A program made the translations under genes and the position numbers. This document shows positions 34,503-42,931 of a stretch of DNA of 64,000 nt, in pieces. Position 1 is the first letter of the stretch. Each line of letters begins with the position of its first letter. Below the pieces are notes generated by a model that saw nothing but the letters and a program-made list of their open reading frames with translations, had not been told where the DNA came from and made no database searches. Source of the DNA: an uncultured Eubacteriales bacterium (GTDB lineage: Bacteria > Bacillota > Clostridia > Christensenellales > UBA1242); contig CARUPR010000004.1 in assembly GCA_949077035.1 (NCBI GenBank), forward strand, positions 77,367-141,366. Direction: 5' to 3'.

Positions 34503-35081
34503 ATGAAAATAGGGATAGATTTAGATGGCGTGCTTTTTGATAGCGAGAGATATTATCGTGCAAGGGGTGAGTTGTTTGATATAGAAAATGGCGGAAAGGG
34601 AGAGTTGAATTATCACAGTCAAGATGTATGCGCTGTCTATGATTTGACGGGAGAAAAACGTGAAAGGTTTTTAGATTTATATTTGGACCAAATTCAACTG
34701 GAGTCACCTTTTATGTCTTGTGCTGTAGAAGTGATAAAAAAGTTGCAACAAGAAGGGCATAAACTTGTGATTATCACTGCAAGAGGTGCCCTTGCTGAAA
34801 ATGAAATTGACATCAGTATGAAAAGATTTGAAGAAGCTGGCTTAAAATTTGATGGTCTATTTTTCAGGTCGTCTGACAAAGCAAAAGTTTGCCAAGATGA
34901 AAAGGTTGATGTCATGATAGATGACAATTTAAAACACATCAAAGCGGTAGCTGCGGGTGGTATAAAATGCCTTTTCTACAGAGAATTATGGGTTGAAAAA
35001 TATGACAACGAAAATGTGATTGAAGTCAAAAATTGGGGCGAAATCTATAGAAATATTTTAAAATTATCTGGCAAAATTTAA
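34503..35081 (+). CDS. HAD-superfamily phosphatase, 5'-nucleotidase-like
   Basis: A 192-residue HAD protein. Motif I is GIDLDGVLFD with Asp6 and Asp8, motif II TAR in VIITARG, motif III Lys and Asp in the KVDVMIDDN segment. A helical cap lies between motifs I and II. Known: Asp-based phosphoryl transfer with Mg; this short C2-less form resembles NT5C-type deoxynucleotidases and uncharacterised HAD phosphatases. GGAAG before ATG. Confidence 0.82.
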   Translation: MKIGIDLDGVLFDSERYYRARGELFDIENGGKGELNYHSQDVCAVYDLTGEKRERFLDLYLDQIQLESPFMSCAVEVIKKLQQEGHKLVIITARGALAENEIDISMKRFEEAGLKFDGLFFRSSDKAKVCQDEKVDVMIDDNLKHIKAVAAGGIKCLFYRELWVEKYDNENVIEVKNWGEIYRNILKLSGKI

Positions 35082-35277
35082 AGCTTAAGTAAAAAAAACA
35101 TGTCTAAAAAAACTTAATCAAAAATATTAAAACGAAAAACTAAGTTATTATATTAAAGTGGATAAAAAATTAAACCAAATAAAATCAAAAATAAAACAAA
35201 TTAAGGTTAAGTTGAAATAAAAAATTTTTAAATAAGAAAGTTTTAAAAAAATCAAATTTATTTTTTAGGGGGATATT

Positions 35278-36816
35278 ATGAAAATTTCACTTACTGGTGC
35301 AACAGGAAATATGGGACAGGCAACGATTGCCGAGCTTTTAAAGATAGAACAGCTTGAAAAGCTTAAACTTCTTGTTTTGCCAGGTGATAAACGATTTAAG
35401 AAGATTATAAAAAAATATAAGAATTTTAAGGATAAAATCGAGGTTGTATTTGGCAACTTAGCCGATAAAGAAGCCTGCAAAAAGCTTGTGGAAGGTGCCG
35501 ATTATGTCATCAATTTGGCGGCGGTTATTCCTCCTCATTCAGATACATATCCACAAAAGGCGATTGAGTGCAACGAAGTGGGAGTGAAAACTCTTGTCGG
35601 AGTGATTGAAGAGATGGACGTTCAACCAAAGTTTATTCATACTTCAACAGTTGCTTTGTATGGCAACAGAAACTCATTGCATCCATGGGCACAGGTGGGC
35701 GACCCACTTCTTGTAAGTCCTTATGACATTTATTCGGCAACCAAGCTTCGTGGTGAGTTCTGCGTGCTTGAAAGCGAAATAAAAAATTGGGCAATTTTAA
35801 GGCAGTCGGCAATGCTACATCAAAATATGCTGAATGATAATATGAGTGATGGTTTGATGTTTCATACTTGCTTCAATGCTCCGCTTGAATGGGTTACGGC
35901 AGAAGACTCTGGCAGACTTATTGCCAATATAATCAAAGAGGACATGACAAAAGATTTAAGCAAATCTTTTTGGAAAAAGTGTTTTAATATCGGGGGTGGC
36001 ATTGAAAATTGCCTGACTGGTTATGATACTTTAAATGATGGCTTTAAAATTATTGGCGGAAGTGCAAAAGATTTCTTTGAGCCAAATTTCAATGCTATCA
36101 GAAATTTTCATGGTGTTTGGTTTTATGATGGTCACAAACTTGAAGAGCTTTTTCATTATCAAAAGCAAACTGCAAAAGAGTTTTGGGCTAAGTTTGCAGA
36201 AAATCATGGATATTTTAAGCTGGGAAAGGCTGTTCCTAAATCTTTAATAAAGAAGTTTGCAATAAAAAGACTTTTCAAAAGTCCAAATTCGGTTAAATAT
36301 TGGGTAAAACATAATGACGAGCCAAAGCTTTTTGCCTATTTTGGAGGAAAGGATATATATAATCAGATTTCAAAAAATTGGAATGATTTTGGTCTTTTGG
36401 TAGAAGGCAAAAATGAAATGGGAGAAGAAATTGATTATGACAGTCTTAGAAAAAAAGAAAGGGCAAGCATGATTGATTATGGCTTTGACATTGAAAAAGA
36501 AGATATAACAATAGATGACCTGAAGAAGGTTGCAGCTCTTCATGGCGGAAAACTTCTCTCGACAAGTTTTGATAATCTTTATCAAAAATTGGAATGGTGC
36601 AATATGGACGGAGAGAAATTTGTTGCAAATGCCTATACAGTTTTAAAGGCTGGGCACTGGATAAACAAAATTTACTTTGAAAATGTTTGGGACTTTGATA
36701 GGCTTGCAAAACAAGATAAAATATATTCTCAAATTTGGTATGACAGCCATGACGAGAATGAAGATAAGTTGTATTATTTAGATGAAAATTATCAAGCAAG
36801 AATAAAAAACTTGTGA
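35278..36816 (+). CDS. NAD-dependent epimerase/dehydratase-like protein with extra C-terminal domain
   Basis: A 512-residue protein. The extended-SDR N-terminus is clear: SLTGATGNMGQATIAELL (Rossmann Gly-rich loop), NLAAVIPP, THSTVALYG-like HTSTVALYG, and YSATKLRGE with a YxxxK pair. The family usually has 300-350 residues; here ~180 residues follow the Rossmann/substrate part with no motif that I recognise (IDYGFDIEKEDITIDDLKK). GGGGG before ATG. It is 16 bases upstream of the flavodoxin-ferredoxin gene, so the two probably form a redox operon. Confidence 0.85.
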   Translation: MKISLTGATGNMGQATIAELLKIEQLEKLKLLVLPGDKRFKKIIKKYKNFKDKIEVVFGNLADKEACKKLVEGADYVINLAAVIPPHSDTYPQKAIECNEVGVKTLVGVIEEMDVQPKFIHTSTVALYGNRNSLHPWAQVGDPLLVSPYDIYSATKLRGEFCVLESEIKNWAILRQSAMLHQNMLNDNMSDGLMFHTCFNAPLEWVTAEDSGRLIANIIKEDMTKDLSKSFWKKCFNIGGGIENCLTGYDTLNDGFKIIGGSAKDFFEPNFNAIRNFHGVWFYDGHKLEELFHYQKQTAKEFWAKFAENHGYFKLGKAVPKSLIKKFAIKRLFKSPNSVKYWVKHNDEPKLFAYFGGKDIYNQISKNWNDFGLLVEGKNEMGEEIDYDSLRKKERASMIDYGFDIEKEDITIDDLKKVAALHGGKLLSTSFDNLYQKLEWCNMDGEKFVANAYTVLKAGHWINKIYFENVWDFDRLAKQDKIYSQIWYDSHDENEDKLYYLDENYQARIKNL

Positions 36817-36832
36817 TAGAAGGTTAAAACAT

Positions 36833-37786
36833 ATGAAAAAAATATTGATTTGTTATTTTTCTGGGACAGGAAACACAAAAAAGGTTGTCCAAAAAGCGTA
36901 TGATAGCTTTGAAGAAATGGGTTGTGATGTGACCTTATATAACATCGATGATGGTTTTTATAAAGATGATTTAAATCAGTTTGATTGCCTTGGGATAGCA
37001 TATCCTATCCATGCTTTTAATGCACCATCAAATGTGATAAAGTTTGTAAAGAATTTAAATAAACTTAATAAAGACAAAAAGGATAAAAAAGACAAAAAAT
37101 CATCAAAAAAGCCACTTTTTATTATCAAAACATCGGGAGAACCACTTGCATTAAACAATATTTCCTCTGTGAAAATTAAATCTATTTTAAAGAAAAAAGG
37201 GTTTGTGCTTAATAATGAATATCATTATTGTATGCCTTATAATATCATTTTTAGGCATAGTGATAATATGGCATATAAGATGTGGAAGAGTGCTGAAAAT
37301 GTTTTGCCAATTGATTGCAAGGAAATTATTGAAGGCAAAAAATCAAAATTAAAATATTTTCCTTGCGGGAGATTGCTTGCATGGATATTTAGGATAGAGC
37401 ATTGGGGCGGCAGGGTCAATGGCAAACATTATAAAGTCAATGATAAATGTATAAGTTGTCAGTTGTGTGTAAAGAGGTGTCCTACTCAAAATATCACTAT
37501 AGAAGATGGGGAATTTAAATTTGGCAAAAATTGTTTAATGTGCATGAGATGTTCTTTCCATTGTCCAAAAAACTCTATTAAAATTGGTTGGTTTGAAAAA
37601 TGGAAGGTCAATGGCCCGTACAACTTCAATAATCCAAATGAAGGTGAAGAAGAAAGACATAAAAAATATTGCAAAAAATCCTATAAAAAATATTTTGCAA
37701 GAATGGATAAAAAGCTTGAAAATAACAAAAGTTTTTTAGAAAGCGGAACAAAGAGTAATTTAAAGTTTGATGATAATTTTACATAA
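36833..37786 (+). CDS. EFR1-type flavodoxin plus 2x[4Fe-4S] ferredoxin protein
   Basis: A 317-residue fusion. Residues 1-~180 form a flavodoxin-like domain with FMN loop YFSGTGNTKK. Residues ~205-250 hold two [4Fe-4S] motifs: CISCQLCVKRCP and CLMCMRCSFHCP. Known as the EFR1 family of electron-transfer proteins in anaerobes. A Lys/Asp-rich insert (KDKKDKKDKKSSKK) sits in the flavodoxin part. Likely passes electrons with or to the upstream dehydrogenase-like protein; the acceptor is unknown. Confidence 0.9.
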   Translation: MKKILICYFSGTGNTKKVVQKAYDSFEEMGCDVTLYNIDDGFYKDDLNQFDCLGIAYPIHAFNAPSNVIKFVKNLNKLNKDKKDKKDKKSSKKPLFIIKTSGEPLALNNISSVKIKSILKKKGFVLNNEYHYCMPYNIIFRHSDNMAYKMWKSAENVLPIDCKEIIEGKKSKLKYFPCGRLLAWIFRIEHWGGRVNGKHYKVNDKCISCQLCVKRCPTQNITIEDGEFKFGKNCLMCMRCSFHCPKNSIKIGWFEKWKVNGPYNFNNPNEGEEERHKKYCKKSYKKYFARMDKKLENNKSFLESGTKSNLKFDDNFT

Positions 37787-38069
37787 AAATGCTTAAAATT
37801 GACTTTTTTTATTGAAAATTTTGATAAATTTCTCTATTTTTAGCTTAATTTTATTAAATTTATACTTTTTCGATTTGGATATCTTTTATTTTTAAATTAA
37901 AGATGAGAAAAATTTTAATTGTTATATTTTAAATTTAAGAAAATTTTTAATTATTTTATTTTAAGATTTTATTTAAATTAGTTGAATTTTCTTTTTTATA
38001 TTTGATTTTATTTGTTTTTTTAAATTTTCAGATTATACTATATATAAGAGTGTGGAGGGAGGCAATAAA

Positions 38070-38630
38070 ATGGAAAGAATTAGAAGAAGGGCGTTTGTTC
38101 CTTACAAAGAGGCTTTGGATACTTTTATGTCAATGCGTAAAGAGATTAATGACAGCAGAGAAAAGGGTGATAGCGAGTTTTTAAAGAAATTTGAAAATTT
38201 AAAGGAAAGAGCTGCAAATGAAGATGCTGTTGCAATGGACCTTCTTGCATATTATTATAAAAGTGGCGTCCCAGGGCTCTTGCCAGAAAACTATATGAGA
38301 TATGTTACTTGGGAAATTGTGGCTGCTGCCAGAGGAAATGAATTTGCTATTGAAAAACTTCAATTTTTGATAAATTTGGCTTGCGAAAAAATTATTACTT
38401 CAGATGACTATGAAACTATCAAATATAAAAATGACATAGATGAATATAATGCACTCTATGTCGTTGGTAAAAATTTGTGTAAAGTTTTAGTTAAAGATTT
38501 TTTAAAAGCTTATCCTGTAAATCTTGTAGAGCTTGAGGATGACTATCAACCATATGAACAAAAGCACTTTGTCACTTTAAGAAGATATATCGAAGAGGCA
38601 GTGCCTAAAACTATTGTTTTTATGAAATAA
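38070..38630 (+). CDS. Hypothetical helical protein, possibly Sel1/TPR-like
   Basis: A 186-residue protein. ATG 38070 follows GGAGGGAGG; TATACT near 38035 could be the -10. The stretch AANEDAVAMDLLAYYYKSG followed by a second Ala/Tyr-rich helical pair resembles a Sel1-like repeat, too weak to be certain. No signal or membrane segment. The 283 bases before it are almost pure A/T with no gene. Confidence 0.6.
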   Translation: MERIRRRAFVPYKEALDTFMSMRKEINDSREKGDSEFLKKFENLKERAANEDAVAMDLLAYYYKSGVPGLLPENYMRYVTWEIVAAARGNEFAIEKLQFLINLACEKIITSDDYETIKYKNDIDEYNALYVVGKNLCKVLVKDFLKAYPVNLVELEDDYQPYEQKHFVTLRRYIEEAVPKTIVFMK

Positions 38631-38646
38631 ATTCATTTTTTAAATT

Positions 38647-39090
38647 TTATATATCAAGAATTTCACTGAGAAGGTTCAATCGGGCATTTATCATATCTCG
38701 CAACTGGCTTTCATAGTTTGTTCGGTCACTAAGAGTGATAAGATTTTTGATAAGTTGACATTCACAAGAAAGAAATTTAAGAAGACATTTGGTTTTGTCG
38801 TGAGGGGGATTGATTTTAAAATCCTGCCTCTCGTAATCAAATAAAACTGATAGTTTTTTTACCTGTCTTTCATTGAGAGAATAAAATTTGCCGGTATTTA
38901 AAAATCCACCTAGACTAAAAAGATAGGATTTTATGGAGTAAAGATTATTGAAAGTTTCATTTAAAAGAATTCTGTTTTCTTCTGAATCAATCTGAACGAC
39001 CATGAATCCTTTGCTTTTTAAAGCTGATGAATAAGCTTTTGCAAGATTTTCATAATCGCTGATACTTAATAATTGTTCATCATTATACAT
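38647..39090 (-). CDS. Hypothetical helical protein
   Basis: A 147-residue protein convergent with the preceding gene (16 bases apart). Start context GGGGGC before ATG is acceptable. Predicted helical; one Cys pair (FLSCECQL). I recognise no family. No terminator is obvious between the convergent genes. Confidence 0.6.
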   Translation of the reverse strand: MYNDEQLLSISDYENLAKAYSSALKSKGFMVVQIDSEENRILLNETFNNLYSIKSYLFSLGGFLNTGKFYSLNERQVKKLSVLFDYERQDFKINPPHDKTKCLLKFLSCECQLIKNLITLSDRTNYESQLRDMINARLNLLSEILDI

Positions 39091-39244
39091 CTAAAACAGC
39101 CCCCGTTGTTATTTATGAAATAAAAGGGCGAAAGGTGCAAAGATGATTTAATTGATGCCGATTAATTAAAAAACGTTTTTTAAAACAGAAAATTTTTAAG
39201 ATGTTTGTTAAGAATATTTCAGCAAATAAATAAAATAAAAATAT

Positions 39245-39319
39245 GCACCCATAGTGAAGTGGATATCACAAACGTCTTCGGAACGTTTATGCCGAGTTCG
39301 AGTCTTGGTGGGTGCACCA
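39245..39319 (+). tRNA. tRNA-Arg (anticodon TCG)
   Basis: Acceptor GCACCCA pairs with TGGGTGC, anticodon stem AACGT/ACGTT with loop CTTCGGA (anticodon TCG), T loop GTTCGAG, encoded CCA at 39317-39319. A shorter copy of its 3' end plus flank occurs at 45848. Confidence 0.92.
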
Positions 39320-39354
39320 AATATACTAACTAAAAAGTCTTTTCTGAGGTGAAA

Positions 39355-39903
39355 ATGAAAATAAAATATGAAACTAAAAGATTAATAGTAAGAGAATGGG
39401 AGAAAAGTGATTACAAAGATTTGTTTGAATATGCCAGTGATGAAGAGGTAACCAAGTATTTACATTTTAAGACTTATGAAAATGAACAAGTTGCAAAAGA
39501 AAGAATTAATACTCTAATTGAAAGTTATAAAGAAAGTCCATTTATCAATAATTTTGCAGTAATGACGAAAAATGATAATAAAGTAATCGGGGATATAAAT
39601 ATTTCTACCTATAAGCCACAGGCTGGTGGTTCAGTGCATATTGGTTATACATTGAATAGAAATTATCAAGGCAATGGATATGCGACTGAGGCTGTAATTG
39701 GAGCGTTAAATTTCATAAAGGGAAATAATATAGCAAAAAGAGTTGAGGCAACACATGATATTGACAACTCTAAGAGTGGAAGTGTTTTGAAGAGAGCAGG
39801 AATGAAATTTGAAGGCATTCTTCGTAAAGCAGGAGAGAATAATTATCATTCTCGTTATGATGTAGCATTATACTCTATTTTATATGAAGAAATAAACGAA
39901 TAG
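39355..39903 (+). CDS. GNAT family N-acetyltransferase, RimJ/RimL type
   Basis: A 182-residue protein; ATG 39355 five bases after GAGG is chosen over GTG 39349. N-terminal YETKRLIVREWEKSDYKDLF and the acetyl-CoA loop GYTLNRNYQGNGYATEAV (Q/R-x-x-G-x-A type) with NxxSxxVLKRAGMKFEG-like NSKSGSVLKRAGMKFEG at the end are typical. Known: acetyl transfer to N-termini of ribosomal proteins or to small amines. It lies 36 bases behind tRNA-Arg, at the left end of the accessory region. Confidence 0.9.
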   Translation: MKIKYETKRLIVREWEKSDYKDLFEYASDEEVTKYLHFKTYENEQVAKERINTLIESYKESPFINNFAVMTKNDNKVIGDINISTYKPQAGGSVHIGYTLNRNYQGNGYATEAVIGALNFIKGNNIAKRVEATHDIDNSKSGSVLKRAGMKFEGILRKAGENNYHSRYDVALYSILYEEINE

Positions 39904-40180
39904 AAAATAGATTATATTTTTTGATTTTCGCAAAATCAAAAGTCTGTCGCAAAATCAAAGTTTGATTTTTTTGATTTTTTGCCCAAAATTTTGATTTTTT
40001 ATCAAAAAATTGGCTGTCGCAAAATATAAGATATAAGTCGGATTTGCTCACAAGTTGGCTTGCAAGCAATCCAGTTTGTTTCGCTCATTGACTTATCAAA
40101 ACTTCAAAAATCAAAACTGACCACCGAGAAAATCAAAACTAATCAAAAATAATCAAAAATAATCAAAATAAATCAAAATT
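39904..40180. repeat. AATCAAAA-rich gap with motif TGTCGCAAAATCAAA
   Basis: No gene. Runs of TTTGATTTT and AATCAAAA alternate, able to pair with each other. TGTCGCAAAATCAAA lies at 39945 and a variant TGTCGCAAAATATAA at 40015; the latter has a reverse-complement partner at 41050-41066 beyond the next gene. Confidence 0.65.
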
Positions 40181-40223
40181 ATGAGCAAAAGCCGATACAG
40201 ATTGCAAAGAGTTGTGGTATAAT
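40181..40223 (+). promoter_or_regulatory. Repeated promoter module, copy 1
   Basis: ATGAGCAAAAGCCGATACAG, then TTGCAAAGAGTTGTGG and TATAAT (40218-40223). TATAAT ends six bases before the ATG of the next gene. Near-identical modules lie at 41110, 42366, 42880 and, more diverged, 48575. Confidence 0.75.
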
Positions 40224-40229
40224 GAAATT

Positions 40230-40790
40230 ATGAAAGATATATTGACTTTTTCAAATAGAGATGAGTTCAGAAATTGGCTTTCGCAGCATTGCAAAACAAA
40301 TGAGGGTGTTTGGCTTTTATTTGGCAAAGAAAAAGGCCCAAAGACAATCAAGGCAGAAGAAGCTCTTGAAGAAGCACTTTGCTTTGGGTGGATAGATGGA
40401 CAGATACAAAGTATTGATTGTAAAACATACAAGAAATATTTTTCAATGCGAAGAGTAAACAGTAAGTGGTCAGAGAAAAATAAGGAATTGGTTAAAAGTC
40501 TAGAAGAACGAGGGTTGATGACTGAATTCGGCAGAAAGAAAATAGAAGAAGCAAAGAAAAATGGACAATGGGATGCCAAAGATCCTATGACATTTACAGA
40601 AGAGCAAATCAATGTATTGAATGAAATCTTAAAAGAATACGAACCTGCACACACCAATTTTCAAGCGATGTCTATGTCGGTAAAAAAGACATATACACGA
40701 GCATATTTCGATGCAAAAACAGATGCGGGCAAAGTAAAGAGAATTGCTTGGATAGTAGATAGACTTAACAAAAATTTGAAACCTATGTAA
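40230..40790 (+). CDS. YdeI/OmpD-associated family protein, apparently leaderless
   Basis: A 186-residue protein. N-terminal FSNRDEFRNWLSQHCKTNEG, then VWLLFGKEKG and EALCFGWIDGQIQSID are diagnostic of the YdeI family; C-terminal RIAWIVDRLNKN fits its helical end. Members have been linked to bacteriocin protection, but the biochemical role is unknown. The start ATG 40230 lies seven bases after the -10, so the transcript probably begins at the start codon; there is no ribosome site. A terminator of the repeated type follows. Confidence 0.85.
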   Translation: MKDILTFSNRDEFRNWLSQHCKTNEGVWLLFGKEKGPKTIKAEEALEEALCFGWIDGQIQSIDCKTYKKYFSMRRVNSKWSEKNKELVKSLEERGLMTEFGRKKIEEAKKNGQWDAKDPMTFTEEQINVLNEILKEYEPAHTNFQAMSMSVKKTYTRAYFDAKTDAGKVKRIAWIVDRLNKNLKPM

Positions 40791-40804
40791 ATTTTATATA
40801 AAAC

Positions 40805-40832
40805 AATCACGAGCAAAGTTTCGTGATTTTTT
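40805..40832 (+). terminator. Repeated terminator, copy 1
   Basis: ATCACGA / TCGTGAT stem with loop GCAAAGTT and T run. Nearly the same sequence ends the genes at 42840 and 44804. Confidence 0.8.
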
Positions 40833-40866
40833 ATTACAATAATTAAAATTAAAGGAGAATAAGAAA

Positions 40867-41091
40867 ATGGCAGTTTAAGACCAATTTAGATTAAAGATAG
40901 ACAGCAATGATGTTTACAATAAAAATCAGATATATTACAAATTAAAGGAGAATAAAGTGTCAAATAAAAATGATGCAATGTAGAATTTGAAAAATGTTAC
41001 GAAAACTTTTAATAAAATCAATATTCCAAACTATGATTTCACAAATTATTTTATATTTTGCGACAGACAAATTTCGATTTCCAGAGGATAA
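40867..41091 (+). pseudogene. Decayed small gene
   Basis: AAAGGAGAATAAGAAA and ATG at 40867 start a frame broken by TAA at codon 4 and TAG at 40981, otherwise open to 41091. A second AAAGGAGAATAAA with GTG lies at ~40957. The two start regions resemble each other, as if one were a copy. No family recognised. Better read as debris than as a gene. Confidence 0.4.
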
Positions 41092-41109
41092 TCAAAAAAA
41101 ATCAAAATA

Positions 41110-41152
41110 ATGAGCCAAAACTGATACAGATTGCAAAGGGTTATGGTATAAT
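41110..41152 (+). promoter_or_regulatory. Repeated promoter module, copy 2
   Basis: ATGAGCCAAAACTGATACAG, then TTGCAAAGGGTTATGG and TATAAT (41147-41152). Confidence 0.75.
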
Positions 41153-41178
41153 GCAAATGAAACTTAATGGGGATGAGT

Positions 41179-41895
41179 ATGAAAATTGTAGTTGTTAATG
41201 GCACAATGAAAAAAGGTGTTACATTCAAATTAAAAGAGATGTTTTTGCAGCAGTTTCGTGGCAATGCGGAAATTTCAGAATTTTATTTGCCAAAAGATTG
41301 CCCGACATTTTGCGCTGGATGCACAACTTGTTTTATAAAGGGCGAGGATAGTTGCAGAAACAGCCAGCATTCAAAACCAATAAGAGAAGCAATTGAAAAT
41401 GCCGATTTACTTGTTTTTACATCGCCAGCGTATGTGATGCACACCACAGGTGCAATGAAATCATTTCTTGACCATATGGCTTTTCGTTGGATGCCGCATA
41501 GACCACATCCAGCAATGTTTTCAAAGAGAGCAGTTATAATTACGCAGTGTATTGGAGCAGGAGCAAAACCAGCAGCACAAGATATAAAGGATAGTCTTTC
41601 ATGGTGGGGAATTTCAAAGATTGAAATTTTCACAACAAATTTGATGACTGAGATTATTTGGGATAAGTTGCCACAAAAGAAACGAACCAAAATAACAAGA
41701 AAAATCAAGAAGCTTTCAAATAAGTTTGCGAGAATAAACTATGAAAGACCAGCACACACAAAGTCCAAAACAAAATTAAAATTTTATATGTGCCGATTTA
41801 TTCAAAAATCAGTGAGGAAAAAACAAGGAAGCCTTGATAGTGATTATTGGGTAGAACAAGGATGGCTTGGGAAAAGACGCCCATGGAAAAGATAA
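41179..41895 (+). CDS. Flavodoxin-like NAD(P)H-dependent FMN oxidoreductase
   Basis: A 238-residue protein. First strand KIVVVNGTMKKG with the flavin phosphate loop, FCAGCTTCFIKGEDSC (a Cys motif seen in iron-sulfur flavoprotein-type reductases), then FTSPAYVMHTTGAMKSFLDH. Three in-frame ATGs at 41167, 41173 and 41179 exist; the last has GGGGATG upstream and gives the family N-terminus. Known: FMN-dependent reduction of quinones, nitro or azo compounds; substrate not readable. The C-terminal ~60 residues are strongly basic. Confidence 0.85.
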   Translation: MKIVVVNGTMKKGVTFKLKEMFLQQFRGNAEISEFYLPKDCPTFCAGCTTCFIKGEDSCRNSQHSKPIREAIENADLLVFTSPAYVMHTTGAMKSFLDHMAFRWMPHRPHPAMFSKRAVIITQCIGAGAKPAAQDIKDSLSWWGISKIEIFTTNLMTEIIWDKLPQKKRTKITRKIKKLSNKFARINYERPAHTKSKTKLKFYMCRFIQKSVRKKQGSLDSDYWVEQGWLGKRRPWKR

Positions 41896-41999
41896 CTTTT
41901 TGATTATCGCAAAATCATAAAGTTGTCGCAAAATCAAAATTTGAATTTTAAGAACAAAATTTTTGATTATTTTATGCTAAAATGAAAGAAATCAAAATG
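41896..41999. repeat. Gap with AATCAAAA tracts and TGTCGCAAAATCAAA
   Basis: Direct copy of the 15-bp motif at 41924-41938 and several self-complementary TTTGATT/AATCAAA runs. No gene, no standard terminator copy here. Confidence 0.55.
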
Positions 42000-42313
42000 T
42001 GTCGCAAAATCAAAACTAAGAAATCAAAAAAAAGACTTCGTTTTGTGTTGACACAAATATATGCAACAAAAAGTCTTTTTTTACAAAGACTTTTTTTGTT
42101 GTCAAAAACACAATATACAGTGTTATTTGATAAAAATATCACTGCATACAGATATGACATTTTTCGAGAAATGAAACTTCGCCATTTCAAGTCTTTTTTC
42201 AAAATCAAACATTTTTGCTGCCGAGCCGTAAGGCGAACGCCACGAATGTCTTTTTAAGCAAAAAAATCAAATTTTTAGAAAAAATCAAAAAATCAAACTT
42301 TGATTTTGCGACA
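42000..42313. mobile_element. MITE-like 314-bp segment with 15-bp inverted ends
   Basis: Left end TGTCGCAAAATCAAA (42000-42014), right end TTTGATTTTGCGACA (42299-42313), exact reverse complements. Inside lies a long imperfect palindrome around 42045-42110 (CAACAAAAAGTCTTT against AAAGACTTTTTTTGTTG, with outer TTGTGTTGAC pairing partly with GTCAAAAACACAA). The 91-codon frame inside is basic and low in complexity and is probably not a gene. A 56-bp part (42002-42057) recurs near 44886-44941. No target duplication was found by eye. Confidence 0.5.
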
Positions 42314-42365
42314 GACAATTTTTGATTTCCAGAGAAAAATCAAAAATAATCAAAAAATCAAAATT

Positions 42366-42408
42366 ATGAGCCAAAACCGATTGCAGTTGCAAAGACTTGT
42401 GGTATAAT
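42366..42408 (+). promoter_or_regulatory. Repeated promoter module, copy 3
   Basis: ATGAGCCAAAACCGATTGCAG, shortened here to its first 20 bases as the module, then TTGCAAAGACTTGTGG and TATAAT (42403-42408). Confidence 0.75.
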
Positions 42409-42414
42409 GCAAGC

Positions 42415-42840
42415 ATGGAATGGTTCAACTATATAGGTTTGGTTTTTGTTGTTTTGTTATTGATTCCAAATATTGTTTTTGCTATCAAAAATAAAAACGA
42501 ACAGAAACAATCAAATAAAAGATTTTTGGAAATTTTCGAGCAGATTGGAAGATATGGTTCAATGTTGTTTATGATTTTCAACATTCCATATACATTCTGG
42601 GGATTTTATTTTGCACATGCACAAATCGTTTACATTGCAATAAATTTGGCATTGATGCTTGCGTATTATATATTTTGGATTATTTTTTGGAAAAAAGATT
42701 GTTTGACAAAATCATTGTTGCTTTCAATCATTCCATCAATCCTATTTATATTTTCTGGGATAATGGTTGTAAGCATTCCGCTTATTATTTTTGCGATTAT
42801 ATTTGCAATATTTCACATTTGGATTTCGGTTAATGATTAA
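42415..42840 (+). CDS. Polytopic membrane protein, apparently leaderless
   Basis: A 141-residue hydrophobic protein with about four membrane helices (near 3-24, 46-66, 70-90 and 100-135) and a basic loop (KNKNEQKQSNKRF) after the first. No family recognised. ATG 42415 lies seven bases after the -10 element, so the message probably starts at the start codon; no ribosome site exists. Upstream codons are open but lie in the promoter. The repeated terminator follows its stop. Confidence 0.7.
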   Translation: MEWFNYIGLVFVVLLLIPNIVFAIKNKNEQKQSNKRFLEIFEQIGRYGSMLFMIFNIPYTFWGFYFAHAQIVYIAINLALMLAYYIFWIIFWKKDCLTKSLLLSIIPSILFIFSGIMVVSIPLIIFAIIFAIFHIWISVND

Positions 42841-42845
42841 AAAAT

Positions 42846-42873
42846 AATCACGAGCAAAGTTTCGTGATTTTTT
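42846..42873 (+). terminator. Repeated terminator, copy 2
   Basis: AATCACGA / TCGTGATT stem with loop GCAAAGT and T run; the same stem-loop as at 40805. Confidence 0.8.
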
Positions 42874-42879
42874 GAAAAA

Positions 42880-42912
42880 ACCGATTGCAGTTGCAAAGAG
42901 CTGTGGTATAAT
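42880..42912 (+). promoter_or_regulatory. Repeated promoter module, copy 4
   Basis: ACCGATTGCAG, then TTGCAAAGAGCTGTGG and TATAAT (42907-42912), directly behind the copy-2 terminator. Confidence 0.75.
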
Positions 42913-42931
42913 GAAATCAAGGAGATTTATT

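Noticed and set aside
41982..42257. 91-codon frame as a gene
   Set aside because: It lies in the inverted-repeat segment, is very basic and low in complexity, and has no ribosome site.
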